A stretch of DNA of 64,000 bases. Origin: Myxococcales bacterium (GTDB lineage: Bacteria > Myxococcota_A > Bradymonadia > UBA7976 > UBA1532). Shown piece by piece: positions 37,894 through 50,100 of the stretch (its first letter is position 1; each line of letters begins with the position of its first letter). The notes beneath the pieces are model-generated. The model was not told the origin of the DNA and made no database searches. It saw only the letters and a program-made list of their open reading frames with translations. The stretch is from assembly GCA_020633555.1 (NCBI GenBank), contig JACKDL010000012.1:62001-126000 (forward strand), read 5' to 3'. The translations under genes and the position numbers were made by a program.

Positions 37894-37901
37894 GGGATCC
37901 C

Positions 37902-38939
<1,038 letters not shown>

Positions 38940-38948
38940 GGCGCAACC

Positions 38949-39287
38949 TCACAAGCCCTGGACCAGCGCTTTGAGCTGCGCCACCGCGCTGGGCTCGACG
39001 CAGTAGCAGACGCGGGGGCCGTCCACCTCGCCCCGGATGAGGCCGGCGTCTTTGAGCTGCTTGAGGTGCTGCGAGACGGTGGACTGCGCCAGCGGGAGCT
39101 CGTCGACGAGCTCGCCGACGATGCAGCCCGAGCGCTGCGCCAGCAGGCGCACGATGGCGACGCGGGTGGGGTGGGCGATGGCCTTCGCGAGCTGGGCGAG
39201 GCGCGTGTTGGCCGCGGCCTCGTCGGTCGGCGGGGGGGGCGGCGGTTGCGGGGGCGGGCAGCAGGGCTGGGGCGGGGCGGTGGCCAT
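38949..39287 (-). CDS. arsR: ArsR-type repressor with Pro-rich Cys-pair N-terminus
   Basis: ArsR represses arsenic genes and lets go when arsenite binds. The ATG at 39287 has GGAGG seven bases upstream. The 112-residue product has the ArsR/SmtB winged helix (LAKAIAHPTRVAIVRLLAQR, then LAQSTVSQHLKQLKDAGLI). Cys residues that could bind arsenite are the pair in PPQPCCPPP at residues 9-10, one in RSGCIVGELV and two in RVCYCVEP. The N-terminal tail is a run of prolines that sets it apart from the usual ArsR. It lies upstream of acr3 and arsC and probably controls them and itself. Confidence 0.9.
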   Translation of the reverse strand: MATAPPQPCCPPPQPPPPPPTDEAAANTRLAQLAKAIAHPTRVAIVRLLAQRSGCIVGELVDELPLAQSTVSQHLKQLKDAGLIRGEVDGPRVCYCVEPSAVAQLKALVQGL

Positions 39288-39313
39288 GGTGGAGCCTCCG
39301 AGAGTGAATGCCA

Positions 39314-39329
39314 ATCGTCGATATGCGAT
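39314..39329 (-). promoter_or_regulatory. Possible ArsR operator
   Basis: ATCGTCGATATGCGAT on the plus strand has palindromic ends (ATCG...CGAT) and a central AT pair, and lies about 27 bases before the arsR start codon, in a visibly AT-richer patch. The position suits a promoter-operator of the divergent pair arsR and the M15 peptidase gene. It is the only such site I found between them. Confidence 0.4.
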
Positions 39330-39434
39330 AAGACGAGCGCTGGCAAGCCCCCTGGCAAGCCCCCTTGCGCGGCGAGGACGCCGATCGCGTGGCCCCAGTG
39401 GCCGTCGCGCAGGCGCCTCGGGCATCATGGGCCC

Positions 39435-41327
39435 ATGCGTCGCATCACCCCGCTGTTGTTCCTGCTGGCCCTGGGCTGCGCGCCCGAGGGTGAGTTCGAT
39501 CCCGAGGATCACGTCGAGGAGGGCGCGCTGGGCGTCTGGCGGCCGGGGCTGACGGTCGAGCAGGCCGGCGGCTGCTCCACCTCGATCGTCAGCGGCCTGT
39601 CGCAGCAGCTCATCGAGGAGCTGAACTGCCTGCGGCCGAACACGCTGGTGGACTACAGCGGGGCGAACATCGGCAACAACGCGGCGGTGTGGCCCTACCT
39701 GCAGCCGGCGGCGCGGGACGGCCTGCGCCGGGCGGTGGACGCGCGCGGGGCGCGGGTGCAGATCGCCAGCGCGCTGCGCACCCTGCCGCAGCAGTTCCTG
39801 CTGTATCGCTGGTACACCCAGGGGCGCTGCGGCATCAGCCTGGCGGCGCGGCCGGGGCGCAGCCGGCACGAGAGCGGGCTGGCGCTGGATGTGCAGGACA
39901 ACGCCGCCTGGCGGGCGTCGCTTTCGAACGCCGGCTGGCGCTGGCTGGGGGCGAGCGACCCCCCGCACTTCGACTACGTGGCGGGCGGCACGGTGAACCT
40001 GGCCGGGTTGTCGGTGCAGGCCTTTCAGCGGCTCTGGAACCGCAACCACCCCGAGGATCGCATTGACGAGGACGGCGCGTATGGGCCGCAGACCGAGGCG
40101 CGGCTGCTGCGGTCGCCCACCGAGGGCTTTGCGGTGGGGGCGTGCGTGCAGGTGCCCGAGCCCGAGCCGGATCCCGATCTGGGGCCGCCGCCGGATCCGG
40201 GTGAGCAACTGCCTGATCTGACTGTGCTTTCGCGATGGACCACCATCCCGGGGCAGGCCCGGGATCTGGTGACCACGGGACAGAGTGAGGGTGTGTTCGA
40301 TGTGCTCGTCGGGCAGCGCTTTGAGGGCACCGTCGAGGTGGCCAACGGCGGCGCGGGGCCGGCGCGGGCGGTGGTGGTGGGCTACGCGCTGACCGACGCC
40401 TTCCTGGCGCCGGTGGAGGCGGTGATCGAGCGCCGCGCGGGCGAGCAGTGGGTGCCGCTGGGGGCCGCGCCGGTGGCCGCCCTGGCCCACGTGGAGCTGG
40501 GCGACGTGCCCCCGGGCGAGGCGCGCCGGGTGCGGCTGGTGCTGGACGCGCGGGAGGCAGCGCCCGGGGTGTACGCGCACCTGCGGGGCTGGGTGGTGTC
40601 AGCGGGCACCTGGTACGGCGAGCAGCGCGACTGGGACGACGAGGTGGAGCGAAACGGTGCGGGACGGGTGCTGCGGCACGAGGGGCTGGCGGACGTGTTC
40701 GGGGTGGACCGCTGGGTGTGGCCCGGGCCCGGGGCCGACGACACCCGCGGCTGGGTGGCCTGCGACGGCGGCGCGCTGACCGTGGAGCCGCGCTCGGGGG
40801 CGCTGGTGGTGGCCGGGGGCTGCGCGGTGAGCCCGCCCTGGACGGCCATCGAGGGCAACAACCTGCCGGCGGTGGAGCTGGAGGTGGCCACCGGCGCCGA
40901 GGTGCTGAGCTTGAGCTGGGGCGACGAGGGCATCGAGGTGCCCTTGGGGGGCAGCGGGCGCCGCGAGAGCCACCGGCCGACGGTGGGTTGGCTGGACCGG
41001 GTGGGCCCGGTGCAGGTGAGCGCCGACGACGCTTTCTCGCTCTACGCGTTTGCGGCGGCCCCACTGGAGCCGCCGCCGCCCATGGACGCCGGGGTGTTCG
41101 AGCCCGAGGACGAGGGGGTGTCGCGGCCGCGGCTGGACGCCGGCGTGGGGCCGCGGCTGGACGCCCGCGTGCCGGGGCGCGACGCCGGCGAGGTGCCGCT
41201 GGGTACCGGGGCAGGGGGCGCGGGCACGGGCAGCGCCGGCTGCCGACAGGACGGCGGCGCGCCACTGGGGTGGCTGGCGCTGGGCCTGCTGGTGGGCCTG
41301 CGGCGGCGCCGGCGGGCGGCGGCGTGA
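39435..41327 (+). CDS. M15-family (VanY/D-Ala-D-Ala carboxypeptidase) lipoprotein with MYXO-CTERM-like tail
   Basis: Peptidases of this family cut peptidoglycan stem peptides. MRRITPLLFLLALGC is a lipoprotein signal (lipobox LALGC, Cys15). Residues about 50-210 hold the zinc-site motifs SRHESGLALDV (His and Asp ligands) and PPHFDY (His ligand), as in VanY/DacA-like M15 enzymes. A peptidoglycan-binding-like stretch (VQAFQRLWNRNHPEDRID) follows near 195. A Pro/Glu linker and a beta domain cover about 250-545. The C-terminus is Asp/Arg-rich, then a Cys (GSAGC), a hydrophobic segment (LGWLALGLLVGL) and RRRRR, a MYXO-CTERM-like signal. Total length is 630. Its stop codon overlaps the CHAT gene start (GTGA). 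Confidence 0.83.
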   Translation: MRRITPLLFLLALGCAPEGEFDPEDHVEEGALGVWRPGLTVEQAGGCSTSIVSGLSQQLIEELNCLRPNTLVDYSGANIGNNAAVWPYLQPAARDGLRRAVDARGARVQIASALRTLPQQFLLYRWYTQGRCGISLAARPGRSRHESGLALDVQDNAAWRASLSNAGWRWLGASDPPHFDYVAGGTVNLAGLSVQAFQRLWNRNHPEDRIDEDGAYGPQTEARLLRSPTEGFAVGACVQVPEPEPDPDLGPPPDPGEQLPDLTVLSRWTTIPGQARDLVTTGQSEGVFDVLVGQRFEGTVEVANGGAGPARAVVVGYALTDAFLAPVEAVIERRAGEQWVPLGAAPVAALAHVELGDVPPGEARRVRLVLDAREAAPGVYAHLRGWVVSAGTWYGEQRDWDDEVERNGAGRVLRHEGLADVFGVDRWVWPGPGADDTRGWVACDGGALTVEPRSGALVVAGGCAVSPPWTAIEGNNLPAVELEVATGAEVLSLSWGDEGIEVPLGGSGRRESHRPTVGWLDRVGPVQVSADDAFSLYAFAAAPLEPPPPMDAGVFEPEDEGVSRPRLDAGVGPRLDARVPGRDAGEVPLGTGAGGAGTGSAGCRQDGGAPLGWLALGLLVGLRRRRRAAA

Positions 41328-44119
41328 CGGGGGGCGTCTGGGCGCTGGCGGCGCTGTTGGGGCTGCCCTCGGTGGGGCGGCTGGCGACGCTGGAGGACGG
41401 GGTCACCGCGCGCACCGTGGCGGAAGAGATCATCACCCTGCAGGCACAACACACCGACCGGCCCGTGGTGGGCGAGACGCTGGCGCGCACGCGGCAGACG
41501 GCGGATCCGGGGCGGGTGCAGGGGCTGCTGTGCGCGGCGGCGCTGTGGCGCGACGCGCCCTGGGTGGCGCTGCCCTTCTGTGAGGCCGCGCACGCGGGGC
41601 CGCCGGCGGCGGCGACGCCCGCCGAGCGCGCCCGCGTGGCGCTGGATCGGCTGCAGGCCTTGCGGCTGTTGGGGTTCGCGGCCAAGGCCGAGGCGGGGTT
41701 GAAGGCGGCCATGGCCCTGGTGCCCCAGGACGCGCCGCGGCTGATGGCGCGGGCGGTGGCGCTGGGTGTGGAGCTGGCGCTGGATCTGGACGCGCCCGGG
41801 GACGCCGTGTCGCGCGGGGCCGACGCGGGGGGGATGCTGGTGCCCCTGACCCAGGTGGATCCATCGGCGGGCGTGCGGCTGGCGATGGCACTGGCGCGGC
41901 TGCAGAGCGAGCTGCTGGGGCAGGCGCCGATGGCCCGGGACATGCTGAATGCCGCGCTGGGGCTGCTGGCCGACGACGACCCCCTGGACCTGAAGCCGCG
42001 GGTGCAGGCGCAGCTCGCGCAGGCGCTCGTGGCGGTGGATCGGCAGGCGGCCGTGGCCTGGGCCGGGGCGACGGTGGACGGCGTGCTGGAGGCGGGGCAG
42101 GGGGTGCAGCGGGGGCTGTTGCCGGCCCTGCTGGCCGTGGCCGAGGTGGCGGCGGCCGCCGTGCGGCGGCCCGATCCCGATCACCCCATGGAGGCGGACG
42201 AGCTGGAGCCCGCCGACAAGCTGGCGAGTCTGGCCGGGACGTTGCTGGCCACCCGGCGCCCGAACCGGGGCCAGGGGGTGGCGTTGCTGGCCACGCAGGC
42301 CGTGATTCGGGCCGGGCTGGGGCGGATGGAGGCGGCGCGGACCGCCATGGACCGGGCGCTGGCAGACTCGGTGGGGCACCCTGCGCTGGTGCGCGATCAG
42401 GTGCTGCTGAACGCCGCTCATCTGGCCGAGCTGGAGGGGCGGGGGCCGTGGGCCATCTGGGCCAGCAAGCAGGCCCTGGCACGGCTGGCCTGGAGCGACG
42501 AGGCCAGCCGCGCCCTGGGCGCCGAGGCCCGGGCGGCGTGGCTGGCGCAGCACCGCGAGCTGTACGAGAGCCTGACGCGGCGGCTGGTGGCGGCTGGGCG
42601 GCTGGGCGAGGCCACGGCCCTGGAGCGCCAGTTCAAGGCCGAGGAGTTCGAGCGCTACCGCTCCGACGGGGCCCGCGGCGACGGGGCGAGCGCGGGGAGC
42701 GCCGTGGGGGACACGGCGGGCGAGGCTGAGGTGACGCGGCGGCTGGAGGTGGTGCAGGGGCCGCTGGCGCGGGCCGCCCGGCTGCAGGCCGAGCGGCAGC
42801 AGCGGCGGGCGGCGCTGATGCTCGCCGGCGAGCCGGTGCCCGAGGCGCTCAAGGTGGAGATCGAGGCGGGCGACGCGTGGCTCACGGCCGCGCGGGCCCT
42901 GTGGCTCGAGGCCCTGGAGCAGGCCGGCGCCAGCCTGGCAGACCCCGACGCCGGGGGCGCCCCGCCCGCGCAGGCCAGTGAGGCGCTGCAGGGTACCTTG
43001 GCCCAGGCGGATCCCACGGCGGCCATCCTGCAGATCGTGGTGGGCGCCCAGCGCACGTATCTGCTGCTGACGACCGCCAAGGCCCAGGCGGCGCACACGG
43101 TGCAGGTCTCGGCCGAGGTGTTGAACGCCGAGGTGGCCGCGCTGCGGCGGGCCGTGGGGGATCCGCGAGCGCCCTACCGAGCCGCGGCGGAGCAGGTCTA
43201 CCGGCGCGTGATCGAGCCGGTGCGCGGTGAGCTGAACGCGGCGGGCGTGAAGACCCTGGTGGTCAGCCTGGACGGCGCGTTGCGCTACGTGCCGCTGGCG
43301 GCGCTGGTGGATCCGGCCACGGGCCGCCACCTGGTGGAGCGCTTCGCGCTGGCGCGCTACCACGACGCCGCGCGGGGGCAGCTCGAGCGGCAGGGCCCGA
43401 CCGCCTGGCGGGTGGCGGGCTTGGGGGTGACCGAGGCGAAGGCGGGGTTCACGCCGCTGCCCGCGGTGGGCCGCGAGCTCGAGGCCATCGTGCGCCGCGC
43501 GGCGGACGATCCCGACGGTGTGGCCGAGGGCATCGTGCGGCTGGACGCCGAGTTCGACCGGAGCACCCTGGCCGCGGCGCTGGCGGGGCCTTTCCCAGGC
43601 GTTCATCTGGCCAGCCACTTCCAGTTCAAGCCGGGGGTGGATCGCAGCTCGTTCTTGCTGCTGGGCGACGGCGCCCAGCTCACGGTGGCGGACCTGTGGG
43701 CGGGCAGCTTCGACTTCAAGGGCGTGGATTTGCTGGTGTTGTCCGCCTGCGAGACCGCCGTGGACGGCGGCGACGGCCGCGAGGTGGACGGGCTGGCGGG
43801 GGTGGTGCAGCGCCGCGGCGTGCGCTCGGTGGTGGCCAGCCTGTGGCCCGTGGCCGACGACAGCACCGCGACGCTGATGGCCCGGTTCTATGAGGCCATG
43901 ACGAGCGGTACGCCCCGGGCGCAGGCCCTGCAAGCGGCCCAGCGGACCTTCCTGGCGGGGGCGTCAGCGGCGAAGGGGGTGAAGCCGGGTGCCACCGAGG
44001 CCACCCGCGGGGTGGCGCGGGCCGACGGGGGGGGCGCCGGCTTCGTGGCGGATCCCGAGCGACCCTACGCCCACCCCTATTACTGGGCGCCCTTCGTCCT
44101 CATGGGCGCCTGGCGGTAG
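41324..44119 (+). CDS. CHAT-domain (caspase-like) protein with helical repeats
   Basis: I chose the GTG at 41324, which overlaps the preceding stop codon (GTGA); the frame upstream is a shadow. The product has 931 residues. The N-terminus (TGGVWALAALLGLPS) is hydrophobic but lacks a clear charged start, so export is unsure. The first two thirds is a solenoid of Ala/Leu-rich helices (TPR-like). Residues about 565-931 form a CHAT domain of the caspase fold, ending in a YWAPFVLMGAWR segment. The catalytic pair is His765 in HLASHFQF and Cys809 in LSACETA. Members of this family act as proteases, sometimes activated by partner proteins. The coupling to an M15 peptidase gene is notable. Its 3' end overlaps the next gene, on the other strand, by 40 bases. 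Confidence 0.85.
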   Translation: MTGGVWALAALLGLPSVGRLATLEDGVTARTVAEEIITLQAQHTDRPVVGETLARTRQTADPGRVQGLLCAAALWRDAPWVALPFCEAAHAGPPAAATPAERARVALDRLQALRLLGFAAKAEAGLKAAMALVPQDAPRLMARAVALGVELALDLDAPGDAVSRGADAGGMLVPLTQVDPSAGVRLAMALARLQSELLGQAPMARDMLNAALGLLADDDPLDLKPRVQAQLAQALVAVDRQAAVAWAGATVDGVLEAGQGVQRGLLPALLAVAEVAAAAVRRPDPDHPMEADELEPADKLASLAGTLLATRRPNRGQGVALLATQAVIRAGLGRMEAARTAMDRALADSVGHPALVRDQVLLNAAHLAELEGRGPWAIWASKQALARLAWSDEASRALGAEARAAWLAQHRELYESLTRRLVAAGRLGEATALERQFKAEEFERYRSDGARGDGASAGSAVGDTAGEAEVTRRLEVVQGPLARAARLQAERQQRRAALMLAGEPVPEALKVEIEAGDAWLTAARALWLEALEQAGASLADPDAGGAPPAQASEALQGTLAQADPTAAILQIVVGAQRTYLLLTTAKAQAAHTVQVSAEVLNAEVAALRRAVGDPRAPYRAAAEQVYRRVIEPVRGELNAAGVKTLVVSLDGALRYVPLAALVDPATGRHLVERFALARYHDAARGQLERQGPTAWRVAGLGVTEAKAGFTPLPAVGRELEAIVRRAADDPDGVAEGIVRLDAEFDRSTLAAALAGPFPGVHLASHFQFKPGVDRSSFLLLGDGAQLTVADLWAGSFDFKGVDLLVLSACETAVDGGDGREVDGLAGVVQRRGVRSVVASLWPVADDSTATLMARFYEAMTSGTPRAQALQAAQRTFLAGASAAKGVKPGATEATRGVARADGGGAGFVADPERPYAHPYYWAPFVLMGAWR

Positions 44120-47100
44120 CGCCGGCGGCGCAGGCCCAGCAGCAGCAGCGCCCAGGGCAGCAGGCCGGTCGGCGCAGGGCCTCCGCCCGCGTCGCAGTCG
44201 CAGCCGTCCTCCACGACGCCGGGATCGGGCGCGCCGTCGGTGCCCACGGGGGGGGCGCCGTCGAGGATCGGGCGACCGCCGTCGGAAGGCCGGCCGGCGT
44301 CCAGGGGCAGGATGTCGGGCCGGTCGGCGTCGGGCCGGTCGGCGTCGGGCCGGTCGGCGTCGGGCAGGTCGGCATCGTCGGGCGGGCCCAGGTCCAGGGG
44401 GCCGTCGTCGGGGGGGCCCAAATCCACGCCCAGATCCACGCCCGCGTCGGGGGCGCACTCGGGCCCGTCCAACCGCTCGTGCACACACGCCCCGTCGAGG
44501 CAGGTGTCCACCGTGCAGTCGTCGTCGTCAGCGCAGTCGCCGTCTACCTCGCATGCGGGCACCCACGGGCAGCGGCCGTCGCCCTCGGGCGCTGGATCCT
44601 GGCCGCCGCACACGAAGGCCTGCTGGGCGGCGTCGTAGCCGCAGCCGTCGTCGCCGCAGTCGATCCAGGCGGCGGGCCCCTGGTCGCACGAGAGGGCCGC
44701 GCCAGGCTCACAGCAGCCCGCGGGGGGCAGATCCAGGCAGGGATCGGCGATGCAGGCGCCCTCGAAGCAGGCCTGGCCGGCGGGGCAGGCGCCGCACTCG
44801 ACGCCGCAGCGGGGATCCAGCCCGCACGCTCCGGGCTCGCAGGCGGGCACGCACTCGGGGCAGCCGGGGGCGTCCAGCGGGTCGTGCAGGCAGCCGGCGG
44901 CCCCGTCGCACAGGTCGGCGGTGCAGGGATCTTCGTCGTCGCACGGGGTCAGCTCGAGCACGTCGCCGCAGCCGTCCCGCCGAACGAACACGTCGCCCTC
45001 GCAGGCGGCCTGCACCGCTTCGGGATCGCAGGCGCACTCGGGGGTGTCGCGCCGGGGGTTCACGCAGCCCCGGTCGGGATCGCAGGCGTCGTCGGTGCAG
45101 GGATCCTCGTCGGCGCAGTCCACGGGGGCGCCCGGCACGCAGGCGCCGTCGGCGCAGGCCCCGGCCTGGTGGCAGGCGTCGCCGCCGCACGGGCGGCCGT
45201 CCAGCGGCACGGCCACGCAGGCGCCGTCGGGGCCACACAGGTGGGCGCTGCACGGATCGCCGGCGCCGGCGCCGCAGGCCAGGCCGTCGGGCAGGCACGC
45301 CCCTTGGGCGCACACCCCGCCCACATCGCAGCCCAGGCCCGGATCGCAGGGCACGGCGTCCAGCGGGGCCGTCTGGCAGCCCAGGGCGGGGTCGCAGGTC
45401 ACGTCGTCACAGGGCCCACCCGCGGGGCAGGGGTGCGCGTCGCAGTCCCGGGCGGCCTGCCAGCGCAGGGCGGCCGTGGAGGGATCGCCGGCGGGGCCCG
45501 CCACCACCTCGGCCCACAGGCGCATGGATCCTGCGTCCTCGGGCAACACCTCGACGTTCAGGGCGGCGTCCTGTTCCAAGTGGCTGAACTCACAGCGGAA
45601 TGCGTTCCCGAAGGCACCGCAGGTGGCGCCGTCGCCGGCCACGGCGCGCAGGGTCAGGCCGGGGTCGCCTCCCAGCGCCACCGTCACGGGCCCCACGGGG
45701 GCGGCCGTCTGCACGCGCAGCGCCACGGCGGTGACCTCCTGGGCGGGCGGGGCCCCCACATCGGCGGGGAAGCTCAAGCGGACCGCGCCCTCGCCCACCT
45801 GCACCGGCAGCGTCGCTTCGGGCACGGGCAGGGCCTCGGCGTTGGCGCTGGCCCACGCGGCCACCACCTGGGCGGGGCCGTCGACTGCGCCCGCCGTCAC
45901 AGTGACGGGCAGGGCCACCGCCTCGCCCGCGCCGAAGGGGGCCACGGGGCAGCGCAGCCCGTCGCCGGCCGCCTCGCAGCCGGGGGCGGCCAACGTCAGG
46001 GCGGGGCCCGCCCGCAGCGTCAGCGTGCCGCCGGGGTGCTCGGCCAAGGGATCACCCGCCACCGTCAGGGTGGCCACGCCCTCGCCCTGGTGGGGCAGGG
46101 GCAGGCCCACGGCGGGATCGGGGTCCCAGGCCAGGGCCGTGGTGGCGGGCAGGGGGGCGTCGCCGAAGCGCCAGCGCACCTGGGCTCGGGCCGCCTGGGG
46201 ATCGGCCACGCCGGTCAGGCCGCCGAGCTGCGCGGTCAGGGTGAGCAGGGCGGGCGCGGTGTCGTCGCGGGTCCCGGTGATGGCGACCGCCCAGTCCTCG
46301 GCGGGCCCCATCACGGGCAGGGGGCAGCGCAGGCCGGTGCCGTGGGGGGCGCAGCCCGGGGCGCTCAGGGTGGCGGCTTGCGGTTCGCTCAGGGTCAGCG
46401 CCAGCCACGCCCCCACCAACGGATCCCCCCCGCGGTGGCGCACCTGCAGCTCGGCCAGGGCCGGCGCGTCGGCGGCCACCTCCACCAGGGGTTGGCTGGC
46501 CACCACCGCCACGTCGGCCCGGCCCCGCGGCTCGCAGGCCACCACCTGCAGCCCGTCCAGGGTCCAGGCGCCGGCGGCGGCGTCGGCCACGCGCCAACGG
46601 ATCTGGAAGGGCCCCTCGGGTGCCGCGAGGCTCAGCACCTCCTCGGCGTCCAGCGCGGGCGGCAGCGGGTGCTGCACGGGCCAGGTGAGGCCACCGTCGC
46701 TGGAGAGCTCCAGCACCGCCTCGGCCTCGGGGGGCAGGTCGCGGCGCGAGAGCGCGGCCACGCGCAGCGTGCCGGTGGCGGCGGCCAGCGCGGGGCTGGT
46801 GACGTGCCCGGCGGCCGCGCCCAGGGTGTAGGCGGTGGTGGCCGCGGGCTCGGCGGCGGGGGCGAAGGCGGACAGCGCGGGGGCCGCCCCGTCCCACAGG
46901 GCCCGCGGGGCACCGGCGGGGCAGTCCGCGGCCGCCGACACCAGCACAGTGGCCTGGGCCTGGCCGCGGTCGACGCCGCCCACCTCGGCGGTCGCGGTGA
47001 CGCGGGCCGCTTGGGGCGCCAGCGGCAGCCAGGCCACCGGCACCTCGAACACCTGGCCCGCGGCCAGGGCGGGCACGGCGCAGCGCAGGCCCGCAGGCGT

Positions 47101-50100
47101 GGCGTCGCAGCCGCCGGCCTCGGGGCCCACGCCGGGCGCCGGCTCGGGCAGGCCCGCCAGCCGCAGGGTCCCCGGAGGGGTGCCCGTGGGGGCGGTGACG
47201 CGGGCGATCAAGGCCAGCACCTCGCCGGGCGACTGCGGCGGCTGCGGGGCCTCCAGCGCCACGTTCAGCGCCAGCGGTGCCGGGGTCACGGGCAGCTCGG
47301 CACAGCCCTCGGGTGCGTGCTCGGGGCGCTCGGCGCAGGCGGTCAGCCGGCCGGGCTCGTCGGGGGTGGTCAGGGTCAGGTCGAAGGTCAACTGAGCGCC
47401 GGCCGCCAGGTCGGGCAGGGGGCACAGGGCCTCGTCGCCCGTGTTCAGGCAGGGCAGCGCGCCGCCCAGGGTGGTGCCAGGTGGCAGCGTGGCGCGCACC
47501 GCGGCGCCCGTGACCGGGCCGCCCAGGTTCTGCACCGTCAGGCGCACGGGCGTGGGCGCGCCCGCCGGGCCGGCGGGGCCGTTGGCGGCCAGCGTCAGGC
47601 GCAGGCCCTCGGGCAACGGCTCGCCCACCACCGTCAGGAACACCACGCCCCGCTGGACGCCTTCGAAGTTGGGGTTGGCGGCCTCGGCCAGCACCTCCAC
47701 CTGGGCCGGCCCACCCGCCGGGGTCGGCTGCGCGAACCGCGCGGTGAGGACGTAGGTGGGCGACTGCCGGGCGGCCACGTCGCCCATGGGGCAGCGCCAG
47801 CGGGCGCCGTCGGGCACGCAGGGGGCGTCCAGGGTGCCGGCCACGGGCAGGGTCACGAACAGCGTCAGGTCGCGGATGACCGTGGCCGGCGCGCCCGTGC
47901 GGAAGATCTGGGCCTCGAGGGGCGCGGGCTGGCCCACGTCGAAGCGGTTCTGGAAGTTCTGGGCGCGGGCCACGAGCAGGAAGCCCACGCCGCCCACCAC
48001 CAGCTCCTGGGTCTGCTCGCCGTTGGCGGGGGTCAGGTTGCGCGCGCCGCTCTCGATGCGAGCGGTGACGGGGTACACGCCCGGCGCGTCGCCCTGGAGC
48101 TGGGCCTGGGCCTCCCACACCACGCCCGGGCCCAGCTCGCCCAGGGTGCAGCGCAGGACGCGGCCCTCGTCCACGCAGTCGCCGAAGGGCGGCTCGGGCA
48201 GCGTGCGCCAGGTGATCCCCTCGGGCACGGTGACGGTGTACACCGCCGCCGGCGCGGCCTGGGGTCCGCTGTTCTCGACGTACAGGCCCACGTCGGCGGG
48301 CTGGCCCACGTCGGCGGGCAGGGGGCCGTTCAGGGCGGCCAGCAGGCGCGCCTCGGGCTGGGCGCCCAGGGCCACGGCGGGGCCGAACTCCGAGCTGCCC
48401 TCGGCGCCGGTGGCCACGGCGGTCACCTGCTCGGCGGGCAGCACGTCGCGGCTCAGGGCCACCACGGTCTCGCCCGCGCCCTGCGCGTCGGTGCGCACCA
48501 CTGCGGCGCCCAGCCACTCGTCGGCTTCGCCGTGGCCGCTGGGATCGGGCTGGGCCACTGCGTACACGTCCACGGTGAAGTCCTGGTTGGGGTGGCTGGC
48601 CAGCCGGGCGGTGACCGCACGGGCGCCCAGGCCGCCGTGGAGCGTGGGGTGGTTCTGGTAGCCGTTGGGGCCCCCGTCGCCGTCCAGGGGATCGTTGGCC
48701 GCGGGATCGGACCCCCCGCCCAGGCTGATGCCCAGGCCCCCGTTGGCCTCGAGCCGGTTGCCACGCACCTGCACGCCGGTCACGTTGCCCACCCAGACCC
48801 CAGGGCCGCCGGCGCCGGCGATCCAGTTGCCTTCGTCGGGATCGACGCCGCCGATGCGGGCGCCGGAGCCCACGGCCAGGATGCCGGCTTGGGGCGCGCC
48901 GCCACGGATCACCCCGTCGGGATCGACGCCGACCCGGTTGGCGGTGATCCGGGCGGCCTCGGCGGGCGGCACGCCGAAGAAGTCGCCGCGGTCGTAGATG
49001 CCCCAAGGGCTGGCGCCCAGGATCGTGTTGCCCACGATCTGCGGTCGCAGCGCCCGCTCCAGCACCACCGCCGGGTTGGGGCTGGCCGCTACCTCGCCGG
49101 CGGTGGTGAGCCCGAAGCGGTTGTCGGCGACCCGCGCGTCCTCGCTGTCGCGGCCCACGAGCACACAGGCCACCTCGAAGCGGGCGTTGGGGACGGCGCC
49201 GCACGCGGCGAAGCCGTTGCCCGTCACGGCCACCCGATCGCTGCGCCACAGGCGCAGGCCGCCGCCCAGGCAGCGGGTGACCTGCGCCCCGTCGGCGCTC
49301 AAGCCCACCTGGTTGTCGCGGAACACCACGTCGTCGGCGGCTTCGACCGCCACGCACCAGTCGGCGAAGTGGGCGATGGCGTTGTCGTGGACGACGCTGC
49401 CCGCAGAGCCGTCCAGCAGCCGCAGCCCGCGGGCCCAGCCACGGGCGCCCAGCGGGTAGGCCTGCAGGGCCGGGCCGTCCTCGGGCATGGCGGCGCCGGC
49501 GGCGTCGAGGCCCACCCGGTTTTCGAAGAAGGCGGTGGGGCCGGCCAGCTCGGCGCCGCTCATGCGGTTGCCGGCCACCACGGTGCCGGCGGTGCCCGGC
49601 TGCACCCGGAGCGCGGTGCGGTACCGTGACGTGAAGACCGTCCAGGTCACCCGCAGGTCGTCGGCGAAGACGCCGAGCTGGTTGCCCCGCAGCTCGGTGT
49701 CGCGGGCGGTGCCGTCCACCACGATGGGGCTGGGCCCCGTGTGGTTGTCGAGGATCTGCGTGCCCACGCCGCCGCTCACCCGCAGCACGCTCTGCTGCTG
49801 CAGCCGGCACAGGCCCTCGGGGCCGCTGGGCTGGCAGGTGCCGTCGGCGGCCAGGCCCAGCCAGTTGCCCTGGATCAGGGTGCCCTCGCTGTCGCCGGTG
49901 ACCCAGATCGCGTCCTGGTCGAAGTCACCGAAAACGTTGCGATCTTCAGGCAGTGGCCCGCCGATCTGCACCCCGCGGGCGCCGCGCACCACAAGGCCCA
50001 GGCCGCCGTGGTCCAGGCAGGCGCCCGGGCCCTCCTCCGCGGGGCCCGGATCGTCGCGCTGGAACGCGTGGCACAGGCCGTCGGCGCCCAGGCCGAAGGT

